A program made the translations under genes and the position numbers. A stretch of 64,000 bases of DNA, taken from the NCBI GenBank assembly GCA_963782255.1, contig CAWAIS010000001.1, forward strand, positions 4,526,001 to 4,590,000, written 5' to 3'. Of this stretch, positions 8,738 through 16,966 are shown piece by piece. The notes under the pieces are model-generated. The model did not search any database. It was given only the letters and a program-made list of their open reading frames with translations, and was not told the origin of the DNA. Source of the stretch: Roseiarcus sp963782255 (GTDB lineage Bacteria; Pseudomonadota; Alphaproteobacteria; Rhizobiales; Beijerinckiaceae). Each line of letters starts with the position of its first letter. The first letter of the stretch is position 1.

Positions 8738-9735
8738 ACGACGTGCAGAAGCTCAAATTCTACCAAAAAGGCACGCTGACCGTCGGCAATCGGCTGATCG
8801 ACGAGCGCGAACGCAACGTGCAGGCGAGCCGCGACCGCTCGAATTCGCTGACCTCGGGCCACCGCGCCTGCCAGGGCTGCGGCGAGGCCTTGGGCGCGCG
8901 CTACGCGATCGACGCCGCCATGCGCGCGGCTGAGCGCAATCTCATCGCCGTCAATGCGACCGGCTGCCTCGAAGTGTTTACGACCCCCTACCCGGAGACG
9001 TCGTGGCAGATCCCGTGGATGCACTCGCTGTTCGGCAACGCTGCGGCCGTCGCGACGGGGGTCGCGGCGGCGATGCGGATGCTGGGCCGAAACGACACGC
9101 GCGTCGTGGCGCAGGGCGGCGACGGCGGCACGACCGACATCGGCTTCGGCTGCCTGTCGGGCATGTTCGAGCGCAACGACGACGTGCTCTACATCTGCTA
9201 CGACAACGAGGGCTACATGAATACGGGTGTGCAGCGTTCCTCGGCCACGCCGCCGACTGCGCGCACCGCGACCACGCCGGCGCTGGGACCGGAGCCGGGC
9301 AACGTGTTCGGAACCGGCAAGTTCACGCCGAAGATCGCGGTCGCGCATGAAATTCCCTACGTCGCGACGGCGAGCGTCGCCGACCTGCACGACCTCGAGG
9401 CCAAGGTGACGAAGGCGATGGGGTATCGCGGGGCGCGCTACATCCAGATCAATGTGCCTTGTCCGCTCGGCTGGGGCGCGGCGTCGCAGGATACGATCAA
9501 GCTCGCGCGGCTTGCGATCGAGACCGGCCTCTTCCCGATCTTCGAGGCCGAGAACGGCTACATCACGCATGTGCGCAAGATCCGCCGTCCGACGCCGGTC
9601 GCCGAGTATCTGAAGCCGCAGAAGCGCTTCGCGCATCTCTTCCGCGACGGCAAAGAGGATCCGCGCGTCGCGAAAATGCAGGCGATCGCGGACCGGCACA
9701 TCAAGGACTACGGGCTTCTGGAGGAGGCGGCGTGA
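8734..9735 (+). CDS. porB: 2-oxoacid:ferredoxin oxidoreductase beta subunit (PorB), TPP and [4Fe-4S]
   Basis: The 333-residue subunit has the cluster ligands C46 and C49 (GHRACQGCGEALG), C78 (NATGCLEV) and C243 (NVPCPLGW), matching the proximal [4Fe-4S] site of POR beta subunits. The thiamine diphosphate motif GGDGGTTDIGFG spans about 128-139, with the matching NEGYMNTG Mg/TPP segment later. It is translationally coupled to porA (ATGA) and to the next gene (GTGA). Together with PorG and PorA it forms the catalytic core of an oxygen-sensitive oxidoreductase. Confidence 0.93.
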   Translation: MNDVQKLKFYQKGTLTVGNRLIDERERNVQASRDRSNSLTSGHRACQGCGEALGARYAIDAAMRAAERNLIAVNATGCLEVFTTPYPETSWQIPWMHSLFGNAAAVATGVAAAMRMLGRNDTRVVAQGGDGGTTDIGFGCLSGMFERNDDVLYICYDNEGYMNTGVQRSSATPPTARTATTPALGPEPGNVFGTGKFTPKIAVAHEIPYVATASVADLHDLEAKVTKAMGYRGARYIQINVPCPLGWGAASQDTIKLARLAIETGLFPIFEAENGYITHVRKIRRPTPVAEYLKPQKRFAHLFRDGKEDPRVAKMQAIADRHIKDYGLLEEAA

Positions 9736-11357
9736 AACACCCCTACGCCATCACGCTGGACGTCGGCACCAGCAAGCTGAACCTCACAGGCTCCTGGCGC
9801 ACGCAGCGCCCGGAATATGTCGACCGGCTGCCGCCCTGCAATGCAGCCTGTCCCGCGGGCGAGGACATCCAGGGCTGGCTCGCCCACGCCGAGGCCGGCG
9901 AATACGAAGCCGCCTGGCGGGCGCTCACTGAGAACAATCCGCTGCCGGCGGTCATGGGCCGGGTCTGCTACCATCCGTGCGAGACCGCGTGCAATCGGGC
10001 CGAGATCGACTCGGCGGTCGGCATCAATTCGGTCGAGCGTTTCTTAGGCGACATCGCAATTGCCAAGGGCTGGGGCTTCGACAAGCCGAAGACCGAGACC
10101 GGCAAGCATGTGCTCGTCGTCGGCGCGGGGCCGGCGGGCCTCTCGGCCGGCTACCACCTGTGCCGGCTCGGCCACGCGGTCACGATCCGTGAGGCGGGGC
10201 CGATGGCCGGCGGCATGATGCGTTTCGGCATCCCGAAATACCGCCTGCCGCGGGACGTGCTCGACGCCGAGGTCAAGCGCATCACGGACATGGGCGTCGA
10301 GCTTCGCCTCAATTCCAAGGTCGACGACATCGAGAACGCGATGCGCGAGGGCAGTTACGACGCCGCGTTTCTCGCGGTCGGCGCGCACATCGCCAAGCGC
10401 GCCTATATCCCAGCGGGCGGCGCGGCCAAGATCCTCGATGCCGTAAGCCTACTGCATTCGATGGAGGGCGAGGCGCCCCCGCTGCTCGGCCGCAAGGTCG
10501 TCATCTATGGGGGCGGCAACACCGCGCTCGACGCGGCCCGCACCGCGCGGCGCCTCGGCGCGTCCGAGGCGATCATCGTCTACCGCCGCACGCGCGAAAG
10601 AATGCCCGCGCATGATTTCGAACTGGAGGAAGCGCTCGAGGAAGGCGTCTCGATGAAATGGCTCTCGACCATCAAGTCGGTCGACGGCGGCTCGATGATC
10701 ATCGAAAAGATGAAGCTCGACGGGACCGGCTTTCCGCAGCCGACCGGCGAGTTCGAGACGCTGGAAGCCGATTCGCTGGTGCTTGCGCTCGGTCAGGACG
10801 TCGACCTGTCGCTGCTCGAGCACGCGCCCGGGATCGCAATCGAGAAAGGCGTCGTCAAGGTCGGGCCGGACATGATGACCGGCCGCCAGGGCGTGTTCGC
10901 GGGCGGCGACATGGCCCCCTCGGAGCGCACGGTGACGGTCGCGGTCGGCCACGGCAAGAAGGCCGCGCGCTGCGTCGACGCATACCTTCGCGGCGAGCGC
11001 TACGTCTCCCCGACGAAGCATGCGCTTGCGAGCTTCGACCGGCTCAACGCCTGGTACTACGAGGACGCGCCCGCAACCGTCAGGCCGATGCTCGAGGCGG
11101 TGCGCCGGGTCGAGAATTTCGAGGAAGTCGTCAAGGGGCTCGACGAGACCAATGCGCTCTACGAGGCGCGACGATGCCTCTCTTGCGGCAACTGCTTCGA
11201 ATGCGACAATTGCTACGGCGTCTGCCCCGACAACGCCGTCATCAAGCTCGGGCCGGGCAAACGGTTCAAGTTCGACTACGACTATTGCAAAGGCTGCGGC
11301 CTCTGCGCCGCCGAATGCCCGTGCGGGGCGATCGAGATGGTGGCCGAGGCGATTTGA
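9732..11357 (+). CDS. GltD-like NAD(P)H:ferredoxin flavoprotein fused to a C-terminal 2[4Fe-4S] ferredoxin (electron-transfer subunit of the POR complex)
   Basis: GTG 9732 is chosen because it overlaps the porB stop and has GAGGAGG seven bases upstream. The 541-residue product contains a GltD-type N-terminal Fe-S domain (C36, C40, then C79, C83, C87). An FAD Rossmann motif GAGPAG lies at 131-136 and an NADPH motif GGGNTALDAAR at 260-270. A closing GVFAGGD site is near 387-393. A ferredoxin module with C482/C485/C488/C491/C494/C498 and C519/C522/C525/C529 completes it. It probably passes electrons from 2-oxoacid oxidation to NADP+, or in reverse, replacing the usual separate PorD ferredoxin. 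Confidence 0.88.
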   Translation: MKHPYAITLDVGTSKLNLTGSWRTQRPEYVDRLPPCNAACPAGEDIQGWLAHAEAGEYEAAWRALTENNPLPAVMGRVCYHPCETACNRAEIDSAVGINSVERFLGDIAIAKGWGFDKPKTETGKHVLVVGAGPAGLSAGYHLCRLGHAVTIREAGPMAGGMMRFGIPKYRLPRDVLDAEVKRITDMGVELRLNSKVDDIENAMREGSYDAAFLAVGAHIAKRAYIPAGGAAKILDAVSLLHSMEGEAPPLLGRKVVIYGGGNTALDAARTARRLGASEAIIVYRRTRERMPAHDFELEEALEEGVSMKWLSTIKSVDGGSMIIEKMKLDGTGFPQPTGEFETLEADSLVLALGQDVDLSLLEHAPGIAIEKGVVKVGPDMMTGRQGVFAGGDMAPSERTVTVAVGHGKKAARCVDAYLRGERYVSPTKHALASFDRLNAWYYEDAPATVRPMLEAVRRVENFEEVVKGLDETNALYEARRCLSCGNCFECDNCYGVCPDNAVIKLGPGKRFKFDYDYCKGCGLCAAECPCGAIEMVAEAI

Positions 11358-11449
11358 CCGGAGCCCCGCGGGCGCCTCGACTTTTCCTGTTCAAGGCGCT
11401 GGAACATCAGTAGACCCTCTCCGTTGCCTCGAGACACGAGGAGGATCTG

Positions 11450-11716
11450 ATGATCAAGCCCATCGCATTGACGTTCGCCTGCGCGCTCACGCTCGCGCCG
11501 GTTACGGCGTTCGCGGCCGAAACGGCTGTCATGGGGGGCCCGGCCGGCACGCCTCCGGTCCGTGTGTCGCCGGGCGCTGCTACCAGCGCCGCTCCGCCGG
11601 CTGCGAGCGCGCCGAAGGTCGGCCAACTGCCGCACGCGAACGCGCACCCCCCGGCGCTTTCCCGCAATCCAAGAGACTGCGTCAAGACCGTGTGCGCCAA
11701 TTCGAACGGCGAGTGA
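11450..11716 (+). CDS. Small secreted Ala/Pro-rich protein
   Basis: The start has GAGGAGGATCTG directly upstream of the ATG, a strong ribosome site. The 88-residue product begins MIKPIALTFACALTLAPVTA with FAAE as the likely signal-peptidase site at residues 22-24. A Pro/Ala-rich mature part follows, ending in two Cys (NPRDCVKTVCANSNGE). No family was recognised. It is likely periplasmic or extracellular. Confidence 0.65.
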   Translation: MIKPIALTFACALTLAPVTAFAAETAVMGGPAGTPPVRVSPGAATSAAPPAASAPKVGQLPHANAHPPALSRNPRDCVKTVCANSNGE

Positions 11717-11855
11717 ACCGCGGGCCGCGAATTCACTCTTTTGGCTTGGCTGCGCGCTTCTTCGTTGCGCTCGACGGCGCATGCGCGGCCGACGCGGCCG
11801 TTTGGGCTTTTACGGGTGACCCGATCATCCCGAGCCTCGCCTCAAAAGACGGTCC

Positions 11856-12071
11856 TCAAGCGACACGCCCGGCGCGAACCGGCAGCTCGATCGTTTCGAG
11901 CGTCGTCAAATCCAGCTTGCGCGACGCGTGATCGATGTCGAACCCGACGACCTCGCCCTTGGCGTCGAAGTCGACGTTGAGCCCCGCCGCGACTTCGCGT
12001 GTCTCCGTCCCCGGCCCGGGCTTGAGTTCGATGTAGAGACTGTCCGTTTCCGGATAATAGTGAAGCTTCAT
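11856..12071 (-). CDS. DUF2283 domain-containing protein
   Basis: The 71-residue product (from MKLHYYPETDSLYIEL) shows the full DUF2283 pattern: an N-terminal strand with Y-x-x-E-x-D-SLYI, a GLNVDFDAKGEVVGFDID middle, and a short hydrophobic C-terminus. The start is internal to a longer frame (from 12149), but homology to the family begins here. It diverges from lptM and overlaps nothing. DUF2283 proteins are small and cytoplasmic, and their function is not established. Confidence 0.8.
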   Translation of the reverse strand: MKLHYYPETDSLYIELKPGPGTETREVAAGLNVDFDAKGEVVGFDIDHASRKLDLTTLETIELPVRAGRVA

Positions 12072-12162
12072 GGTACGTCTGCCCGCCGAGGTCAGCCTCC
12101 GGGCCCGCTCTCGCGTCCAACCGCTGTTTCTGTATAGTGCCTCCGTCATCCGGAGTCGCTTC

Positions 12163-12408
12163 TTGTTTCTTCAGACTTTGTCTTTCCCCGCCAGCCGTGG
12201 CCGCGCGCTGGCGCTGGTGGCCCTTGCCGCGCTCGGCCTCGCGGGCTGCGGCCGGTACGGGCCGCTGGAGCCGCCGGGCGGCGCGGCCGCGGCGGCCCCC
12301 GCGGCGACGACACCCGACCAGACGCTGAACCCGCAGATCGCCAAGCCCAAGATCCCGCCGATCGTTCCGCCGCATCAGGCTTTCATTCTCGATCCGCTGC
12401 TGAAATAA
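12163..12408 (+). CDS. lptM: LptM-like small lipoprotein (LPS-translocon maturation chaperone family)
   Basis: A hydrophobic signal ends in lipobox LAGC followed by GRYGPLEPP, the diagnostic G-x-x-GPL motif of LptM/YifL-type lipoproteins that assist LptD maturation at the outer membrane. The start is uncertain. A TTG at 12163 has CGGAG eight bases upstream and gives about 81 residues; an ATG at 12070 would add 31 residues that do not look like a signal. The next gene, lysA, starts 11 bases after the stop. This lptM-lysA pairing is common in alphaproteobacteria. Confidence 0.8.
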   Translation: MFLQTLSFPASRGRALALVALAALGLAGCGRYGPLEPPGGAAAAAPAATTPDQTLNPQIAKPKIPPIVPPHQAFILDPLLK

Positions 12409-12418
12409 CCGCTTTGCA

Positions 12419-13705
12419 ATGCACCATTTCGCTTATCGCAATGGCGTGCTGTGCGCCGAGGACGTGGCCTTGCCGGAGATCGCGCGCGCGGTCGCGACGC
12501 CGTTCTACTCCTATTCGAGCGCGACGATCGAGCGGCACTTCGAGGTGTTTAAGGCCGCCTTCGCCGGCCAGGACGCGCTCATCGCTTATGCAATGAAGGC
12601 CAATTCAAATCAGGCGGTGATCGGGACCCTGGCGCGGCTCGGCGCGGGCATGGACGTGGTCAGCGAGGGAGAGCTGCGGCGCGCGCGGGCGGCCGGCGTG
12701 CCGGGAGAGAAGATCATCTTTTCCGGCGTCGGCAAGACCAAGGCCGAGCTGAGCCTAGGGCTCGACGAGAGGATTTTCTGCTTCAACGTGGAGTCCGAGC
12801 CTGAACTCGAGGCGCTCTCGGCCATCGCCTCGGCGCGCGGCGCCGTCGCGCCGATCTCGATCCGGGTCAATCCGGACGTCGACGCGCGCACCCACGCCAA
12901 GATCTCGACCGGCAAGTCGGAGAACAAGTTCGGCGTGCCGATTTCCCGCGCCCGCGAAGTCTACGCCCGCGCCCGCGCGCTGCCCGGCCTCTTGATTGAG
13001 GGCGTCGACATGCACATCGGCTCGCAGATCACCGACCTCGAGCCGTTCGACAACGCCTTCGCGCTTCTGGCCGAATTCGTGCGGACCTTACGCGCGGACG
13101 GCCAGGCGATCGGGCATGTCGATCTCGGCGGCGGCCTCGGCATCCCCTACCGATCCGACAACAATCCGCCCCCCTTCCCCCAGCAATATGCGGAGATCGT
13201 CGCGCGGCATACGCGAACGCTCGGCTGCAAAGTCATCCTCGAGCCCGGCCGGCTCATCGTCGGCAACGCCGGCGCGCTCATAACCTCGGTGATTTTCGTG
13301 AAGAAGGGCGAGGGCAAGCGCTTCGTCATCGTCGACGCGGCGATGAACGATCTCGTCCGCCCGACGCTCTATGACGCCCACCACGACATCCTGCCCGTGC
13401 AGGCGCCGGCCCCCCGCGCCGCGCGTATGATCCGCGCCGACGTTGTGGGACCGGTGTGCGAGAGCGGCGACTATCTGGCGCTCGACCGCGATATCCCGGA
13501 CGTCGTCGCGGGTGATTTGCTCGCGATCATGAGCGCCGGCGCTTACGGCGCGGTGCAGGCCGGGACCTACAATTCGCGCCTCCTCGTGCCCGAGGTCCTC
13601 GTCAAGGGCGCCGATTACTCCGTGATCCGCGCGCGCCGGACTTTCGAGGAATTGATCGCCCTCGACACAATTCCGCCTTGGTTCAAAGCGTTTCCTTCGG
13701 ATTGA
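12419..13705 (+). CDS. lysA: Diaminopimelate decarboxylase
   Basis: This 428-residue fold-III PLP enzyme converts meso-diaminopimelate to lysine, the last step of lysine synthesis. K60 in YAMKAN is the PLP Schiff-base lysine. Also visible are DMHIGSQI, the phosphate-binding DLGGGLGIPY, EPGRLIVGNAG, and the C347-E-S-G-D351 motif donated across the dimer to the active site. Length and motifs match the complete enzyme. It is co-directional with lptM upstream and the TIGR02302 gene 18 bases downstream. Confidence 0.96.
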   Translation: MHHFAYRNGVLCAEDVALPEIARAVATPFYSYSSATIERHFEVFKAAFAGQDALIAYAMKANSNQAVIGTLARLGAGMDVVSEGELRRARAAGVPGEKIIFSGVGKTKAELSLGLDERIFCFNVESEPELEALSAIASARGAVAPISIRVNPDVDARTHAKISTGKSENKFGVPISRAREVYARARALPGLLIEGVDMHIGSQITDLEPFDNAFALLAEFVRTLRADGQAIGHVDLGGGLGIPYRSDNNPPPFPQQYAEIVARHTRTLGCKVILEPGRLIVGNAGALITSVIFVKKGEGKRFVIVDAAMNDLVRPTLYDAHHDILPVQAPAPRAARMIRADVVGPVCESGDYLALDRDIPDVVAGDLLAIMSAGAYGAVQAGTYNSRLLVPEVLVKGADYSVIRARRTFEELIALDTIPPWFKAFPSD

Positions 13706-13723
13706 GAAGAGCTGGACTGGACA

Positions 13724-16384
13724 TTGGCTGACAACGACGAGACCAAGGCTCCCAGGACTTCCGACGCCGGCAGGCTTGCGGCGGCGTCGCTGCGCGCGGG
13801 CCGCGCGCTCATTGTCGAGCGGGCATGGCCGCCGCTCGTCTACGCAATCGCGGCGGTCATCCTTTTTCTCGGCGTTTCGTGGCTGGGCGCGTGGCTGTTC
13901 GCGCCCCGGGAGGCCCGGATCGCCGGGGTCGCGCTGTTTGCGCTCGGGATCATCGTAGCGCTCGCGCCCCTGGTCAGGCTGCGCTGGCCTGCCACCCGCG
14001 ACATCACCGCTCGGCTCGATCGCGATTCGGGCGCGGCCCATCGGCCGGCCACTTCGCTCTCCGACAGCCTCATCAACGACAAGGACCCGGTGACGCGCGC
14101 GATATGGGCGGCGCACCAGGCGCGGCTCGCGCGGTCCGTCGAATCGATTCGCGTCGCACCGCCTCGTCCGCGTATGGCGGAACGCGATCCTTACGCGCTC
14201 CGTTTCGGGGTCGCGCTCCTGGCCTTCGCGGCCGCGGTCGCCTCGGGACCGGAACTCTACGGGCGGCTCGCCGCGGCCTTCGACTGGCGCGGGGGCGAAC
14301 TGGCCGGGACCGCGGCCGGAAGCCGCGTCGACGCCTGGATCGATCCTCCGCCGTTCGCCGGCCGGCCGCCTGTCGTGATCGATTTCAAGACGCCGGACGA
14401 GCAGAAGCTGGCGGTGATCGAGGGCTCCACGCTCGTCGTGCGGGGCGAACCCGGCGTCGTCGAAACCCGGGTCGAGGGCCCGATCAGCCCCGTTGATGAG
14501 AAGTCCGGACAAAAATCGCCTGGGCGCGACGCAGCGGAGCGGCGCTGGACCATTCATGGCGACGGCAAGGCGACGATCCTTCAGGGCGGGAGAAAGTCGG
14601 CCGAACTCGCCTTCGCGGTGACGCCGACCGGCGCGCCGACCATCAAGCTGACCGAGGAGCCCCGCGCCAACATCAGCGGTTCCTTGACCCTCGCCTACAA
14701 GATCGAGGACCGTTATGGCGTGACCAGCGCCCGGGCTGATTTCGCGCTTCCCCACGACCCGTCGAAGCCCGCGCCGCGCAGCCTGGCCCAGCCGCCGCAG
14801 GCTGCGCTTGAGACCGCAGCCACCGCGAACGGCGCGGGCGACGCCCGCACGACGGTCGATCTTTCCGAGCATCCGTGGGCGGGGGCTCGGGTGATGATGA
14901 CGCTGAGCGCTCTCAGCGCCTCCGGCAAGACCGGGACGAGCCCGCCAGTCGAAGTGACTCTGCCGCAGCGACCGTTTCACAACCCGCTCGCGCGCGCGCT
15001 CGTCGAGCAGCGGCGCAACCTGATCCTCGATCCCGACCACGCGAAGAAGGGCGTCGCAACTGCGCTGACCGGGCTCGCGATCGCACCCGAGTTGTTCGAT
15101 ACGCCCGCGGCCATCTATCTCGGCCTCAAGCAGTCGAAGGCTCAGCTCCTCGACGCGCACACGGACGCCGAGCTCCTCGACGTCGCGGCGCTCTTATGGG
15201 CGATGGCCCAGCAACTCGAGGACGGCGACGCCACCCAGGCGGAGCGCGATCTTCGCGCCGCCGAGCAGGCGCTGCGCGAGGCGTTGCAGCGCGGCGCGAG
15301 CGACGCCGAAATCAAGAAGCTGATGCAGAACCTGCGCGAGGCGGCGAGACGCTTCGCCAGCGAAATGGCGCAAAAATCCGACCAGAGTCCGCAAGAGTCG
15401 GACCAGCAGGCGCAGGACTTCGACAAGCTCATGGACCGCATGGAGGACGCGGCGCGCAACGGCACGCGCGAAGAGGCGCAGGCGATGCTCGACCAGATGC
15501 AAGAGATGTTCGAGAACATGCGCAGCGCCGAAGAATCCGAGGAAAGCCCGGCCGAACGCGCGATGCGCAAAGAGATCGGCGAGCTCGAGAAGCTCCTGCG
15601 CGATCAGCAGGCGCTGCGCGACGATACGTTCAGGAGCGACGAGCGCGAACGGGCTGAGAAGCGGGCTCGCAAGCACGCCCAGAACCCGTCCGACCAAAAT
15701 CCGGACGAGCAAAACCCGTCCGAGCCCGGTCAGAACGACGAGGCCCAGAATCAGGACGACCAGTCGCCCGACGCCGATCAGGGCGACGATTCCAATCCGT
15801 CTGCGAAGCCGGACGAGGGCGCAAAGCCCGGGGACCGCGATCTTGCGGAGCGGCAGCGCGCGCTGGGCGAACGTCTCAAGGAATTGCAGCGCATGCTGAA
15901 GAGCTTCGGCATGAAGAGCGAAAAGGGTTTCGACGAAGCCCAAGGCGACATGAAGGAGGCCGAAGGCGATCTCAAGGGCGAGCAGGGCTCGCCGAAGCCG
16001 GGCGGCCAAAGCGGCAAGGGCGGCAAAGGCTCGAAGAGCGACAAGGGCGCTGCCGTCGACGCGCAGGGACGGGCGCTCCAGGCTCTCCGCGAGGGCGCGG
16101 AAGGCATGCAGAAGCAGATGAACCAGCAGGGCCAGGGTCAGGGCCGGAACGGGAGGGGCGGATACACCGCACGGCGGTCGCGACCGGGCGAACAGCAAGG
16201 CGACGATCCGCTCGGGCGCGGCCGCGAGGGCAATCTGGGCCGCGACCAGGGCCCCCTGCGCGAGATGGGCGGCGGGGCGGAACGCGCCCGCCGCGTGCTC
16301 GAAGAACTGCGCCGCCGCCTCTCCGACCCCAACCGCCCCGTCGACGAGCGCGACTACCTCGAGCGGCTGATGAAGCGGGACTAG
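13724..16384 (+). CDS. TIGR02302 / DUF4175 family membrane protein
   Basis: The 886-residue protein probably starts at TTG 13724 (MADNDETKAPRT). Two N-terminal membrane helices (about 40-62 and 68-88) are followed by a beta-rich region and then a long, highly charged Gln/Asp/Glu-rich helical tail (about 500-850) with QDDQSPDADQGDD and GQGQGRNGRG low-complexity runs. This is the layout of the TIGR02302 family found beside lysA in Hyphomicrobiales. Function is unknown; it is likely an envelope protein with a coiled-coil tail. Confidence 0.88.
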   Translation: MADNDETKAPRTSDAGRLAAASLRAGRALIVERAWPPLVYAIAAVILFLGVSWLGAWLFAPREARIAGVALFALGIIVALAPLVRLRWPATRDITARLDRDSGAAHRPATSLSDSLINDKDPVTRAIWAAHQARLARSVESIRVAPPRPRMAERDPYALRFGVALLAFAAAVASGPELYGRLAAAFDWRGGELAGTAAGSRVDAWIDPPPFAGRPPVVIDFKTPDEQKLAVIEGSTLVVRGEPGVVETRVEGPISPVDEKSGQKSPGRDAAERRWTIHGDGKATILQGGRKSAELAFAVTPTGAPTIKLTEEPRANISGSLTLAYKIEDRYGVTSARADFALPHDPSKPAPRSLAQPPQAALETAATANGAGDARTTVDLSEHPWAGARVMMTLSALSASGKTGTSPPVEVTLPQRPFHNPLARALVEQRRNLILDPDHAKKGVATALTGLAIAPELFDTPAAIYLGLKQSKAQLLDAHTDAELLDVAALLWAMAQQLEDGDATQAERDLRAAEQALREALQRGASDAEIKKLMQNLREAARRFASEMAQKSDQSPQESDQQAQDFDKLMDRMEDAARNGTREEAQAMLDQMQEMFENMRSAEESEESPAERAMRKEIGELEKLLRDQQALRDDTFRSDERERAEKRARKHAQNPSDQNPDEQNPSEPGQNDEAQNQDDQSPDADQGDDSNPSAKPDEGAKPGDRDLAERQRALGERLKELQRMLKSFGMKSEKGFDEAQGDMKEAEGDLKGEQGSPKPGGQSGKGGKGSKSDKGAAVDAQGRALQALREGAEGMQKQMNQQGQGQGRNGRGGYTARRSRPGEQQGDDPLGRGREGNLGRDQGPLREMGGGAERARRVLEELRRRLSDPNRPVDERDYLERLMKRD

Positions 16385-16966
16385 TGACGCGCGTCAGTGG
16401 GAGGCCGAATTGCGGCTTTTTGGCGCCATTTGGATTTGCTTGGCAGACGTCGAAGATTCGCTTGAATTGCCCCGAAACGGGTATTGGATTTTCTTGGATT
16501 TCCTTGGATTCTCTCATCCGAATCGAGCCTTTTCAATGGGTTATGCGGAATTTCGCGAAAAAAAATTTCTTCTGCGGTTTTTCCCAAGTTCTTGTCCGAA
16601 ATAAGGCGGGCGGACACCTGCGGGCGCCCGCAATTGCGGACCTCGAAGTCGGCTCGCTGCCGGGCATGTTGGAGACGGCCTTGGATATCCTCATTCGCGA
16701 ACATTAGCATGAAATTCTGATTTTCGGAAGCAATTGTCGCGTGCTTCGCGCGCTGGCCGCCGGCGGCGGACCGGCGGGGGCAGCGTAACGATTTCAGCTT
16801 TAAGCGCCGCCGCGGCGTCGGATCGCTGGCCGCGCGGAGCGAAACCTGCCAATTTCTTGCGGCGCCATTTCCGGGTCTCCAGCGGAGCGCTGCATTCCCA
16901 TTGGGCCCCCTTGATGCCGTAAAGCTATTCCAGATCAGAGTCGAAAAAACATGCACAGCCTAGCAT
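16385..16966. other. Intergenic region with dispersed repeat, no supported gene
   Basis: This 580-base gap separates the TIGR02302 gene from the convergent TIR gene. It is A/T-richer than its flanks and holds one copy of a dispersed repeat (16493-16568). Reading frames in both strands lack family signatures and ribosome sites. Confidence 0.55.
16493..16568 (+). repeat. Dispersed intergenic repeat, copy 1
   Basis: About 75 bases beginning CTTGGATTTCCTTGGATTCT recur at 30449-30524 with two mismatches over the first 55 bases, then looser similarity into an A-rich end. Both copies lie 3' of a plus-strand gene (TIGR02302 here, carA there), which hints at a shared transcript-end or mobile repeat family. 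Confidence 0.8.

Noticed and set aside
13088..15160. A 690-codon reverse-strand open frame opposite lysA and the TIGR02302 gene
   Set aside because: It is antisense to genes with strong motifs. High third-position GC keeps such frames open without meaning.
16381..16956. A 191-codon reverse-strand frame in the gap after the TIGR02302 gene
   Set aside because: Much of it is the dispersed repeat and it lacks a ribosome site or family signature.
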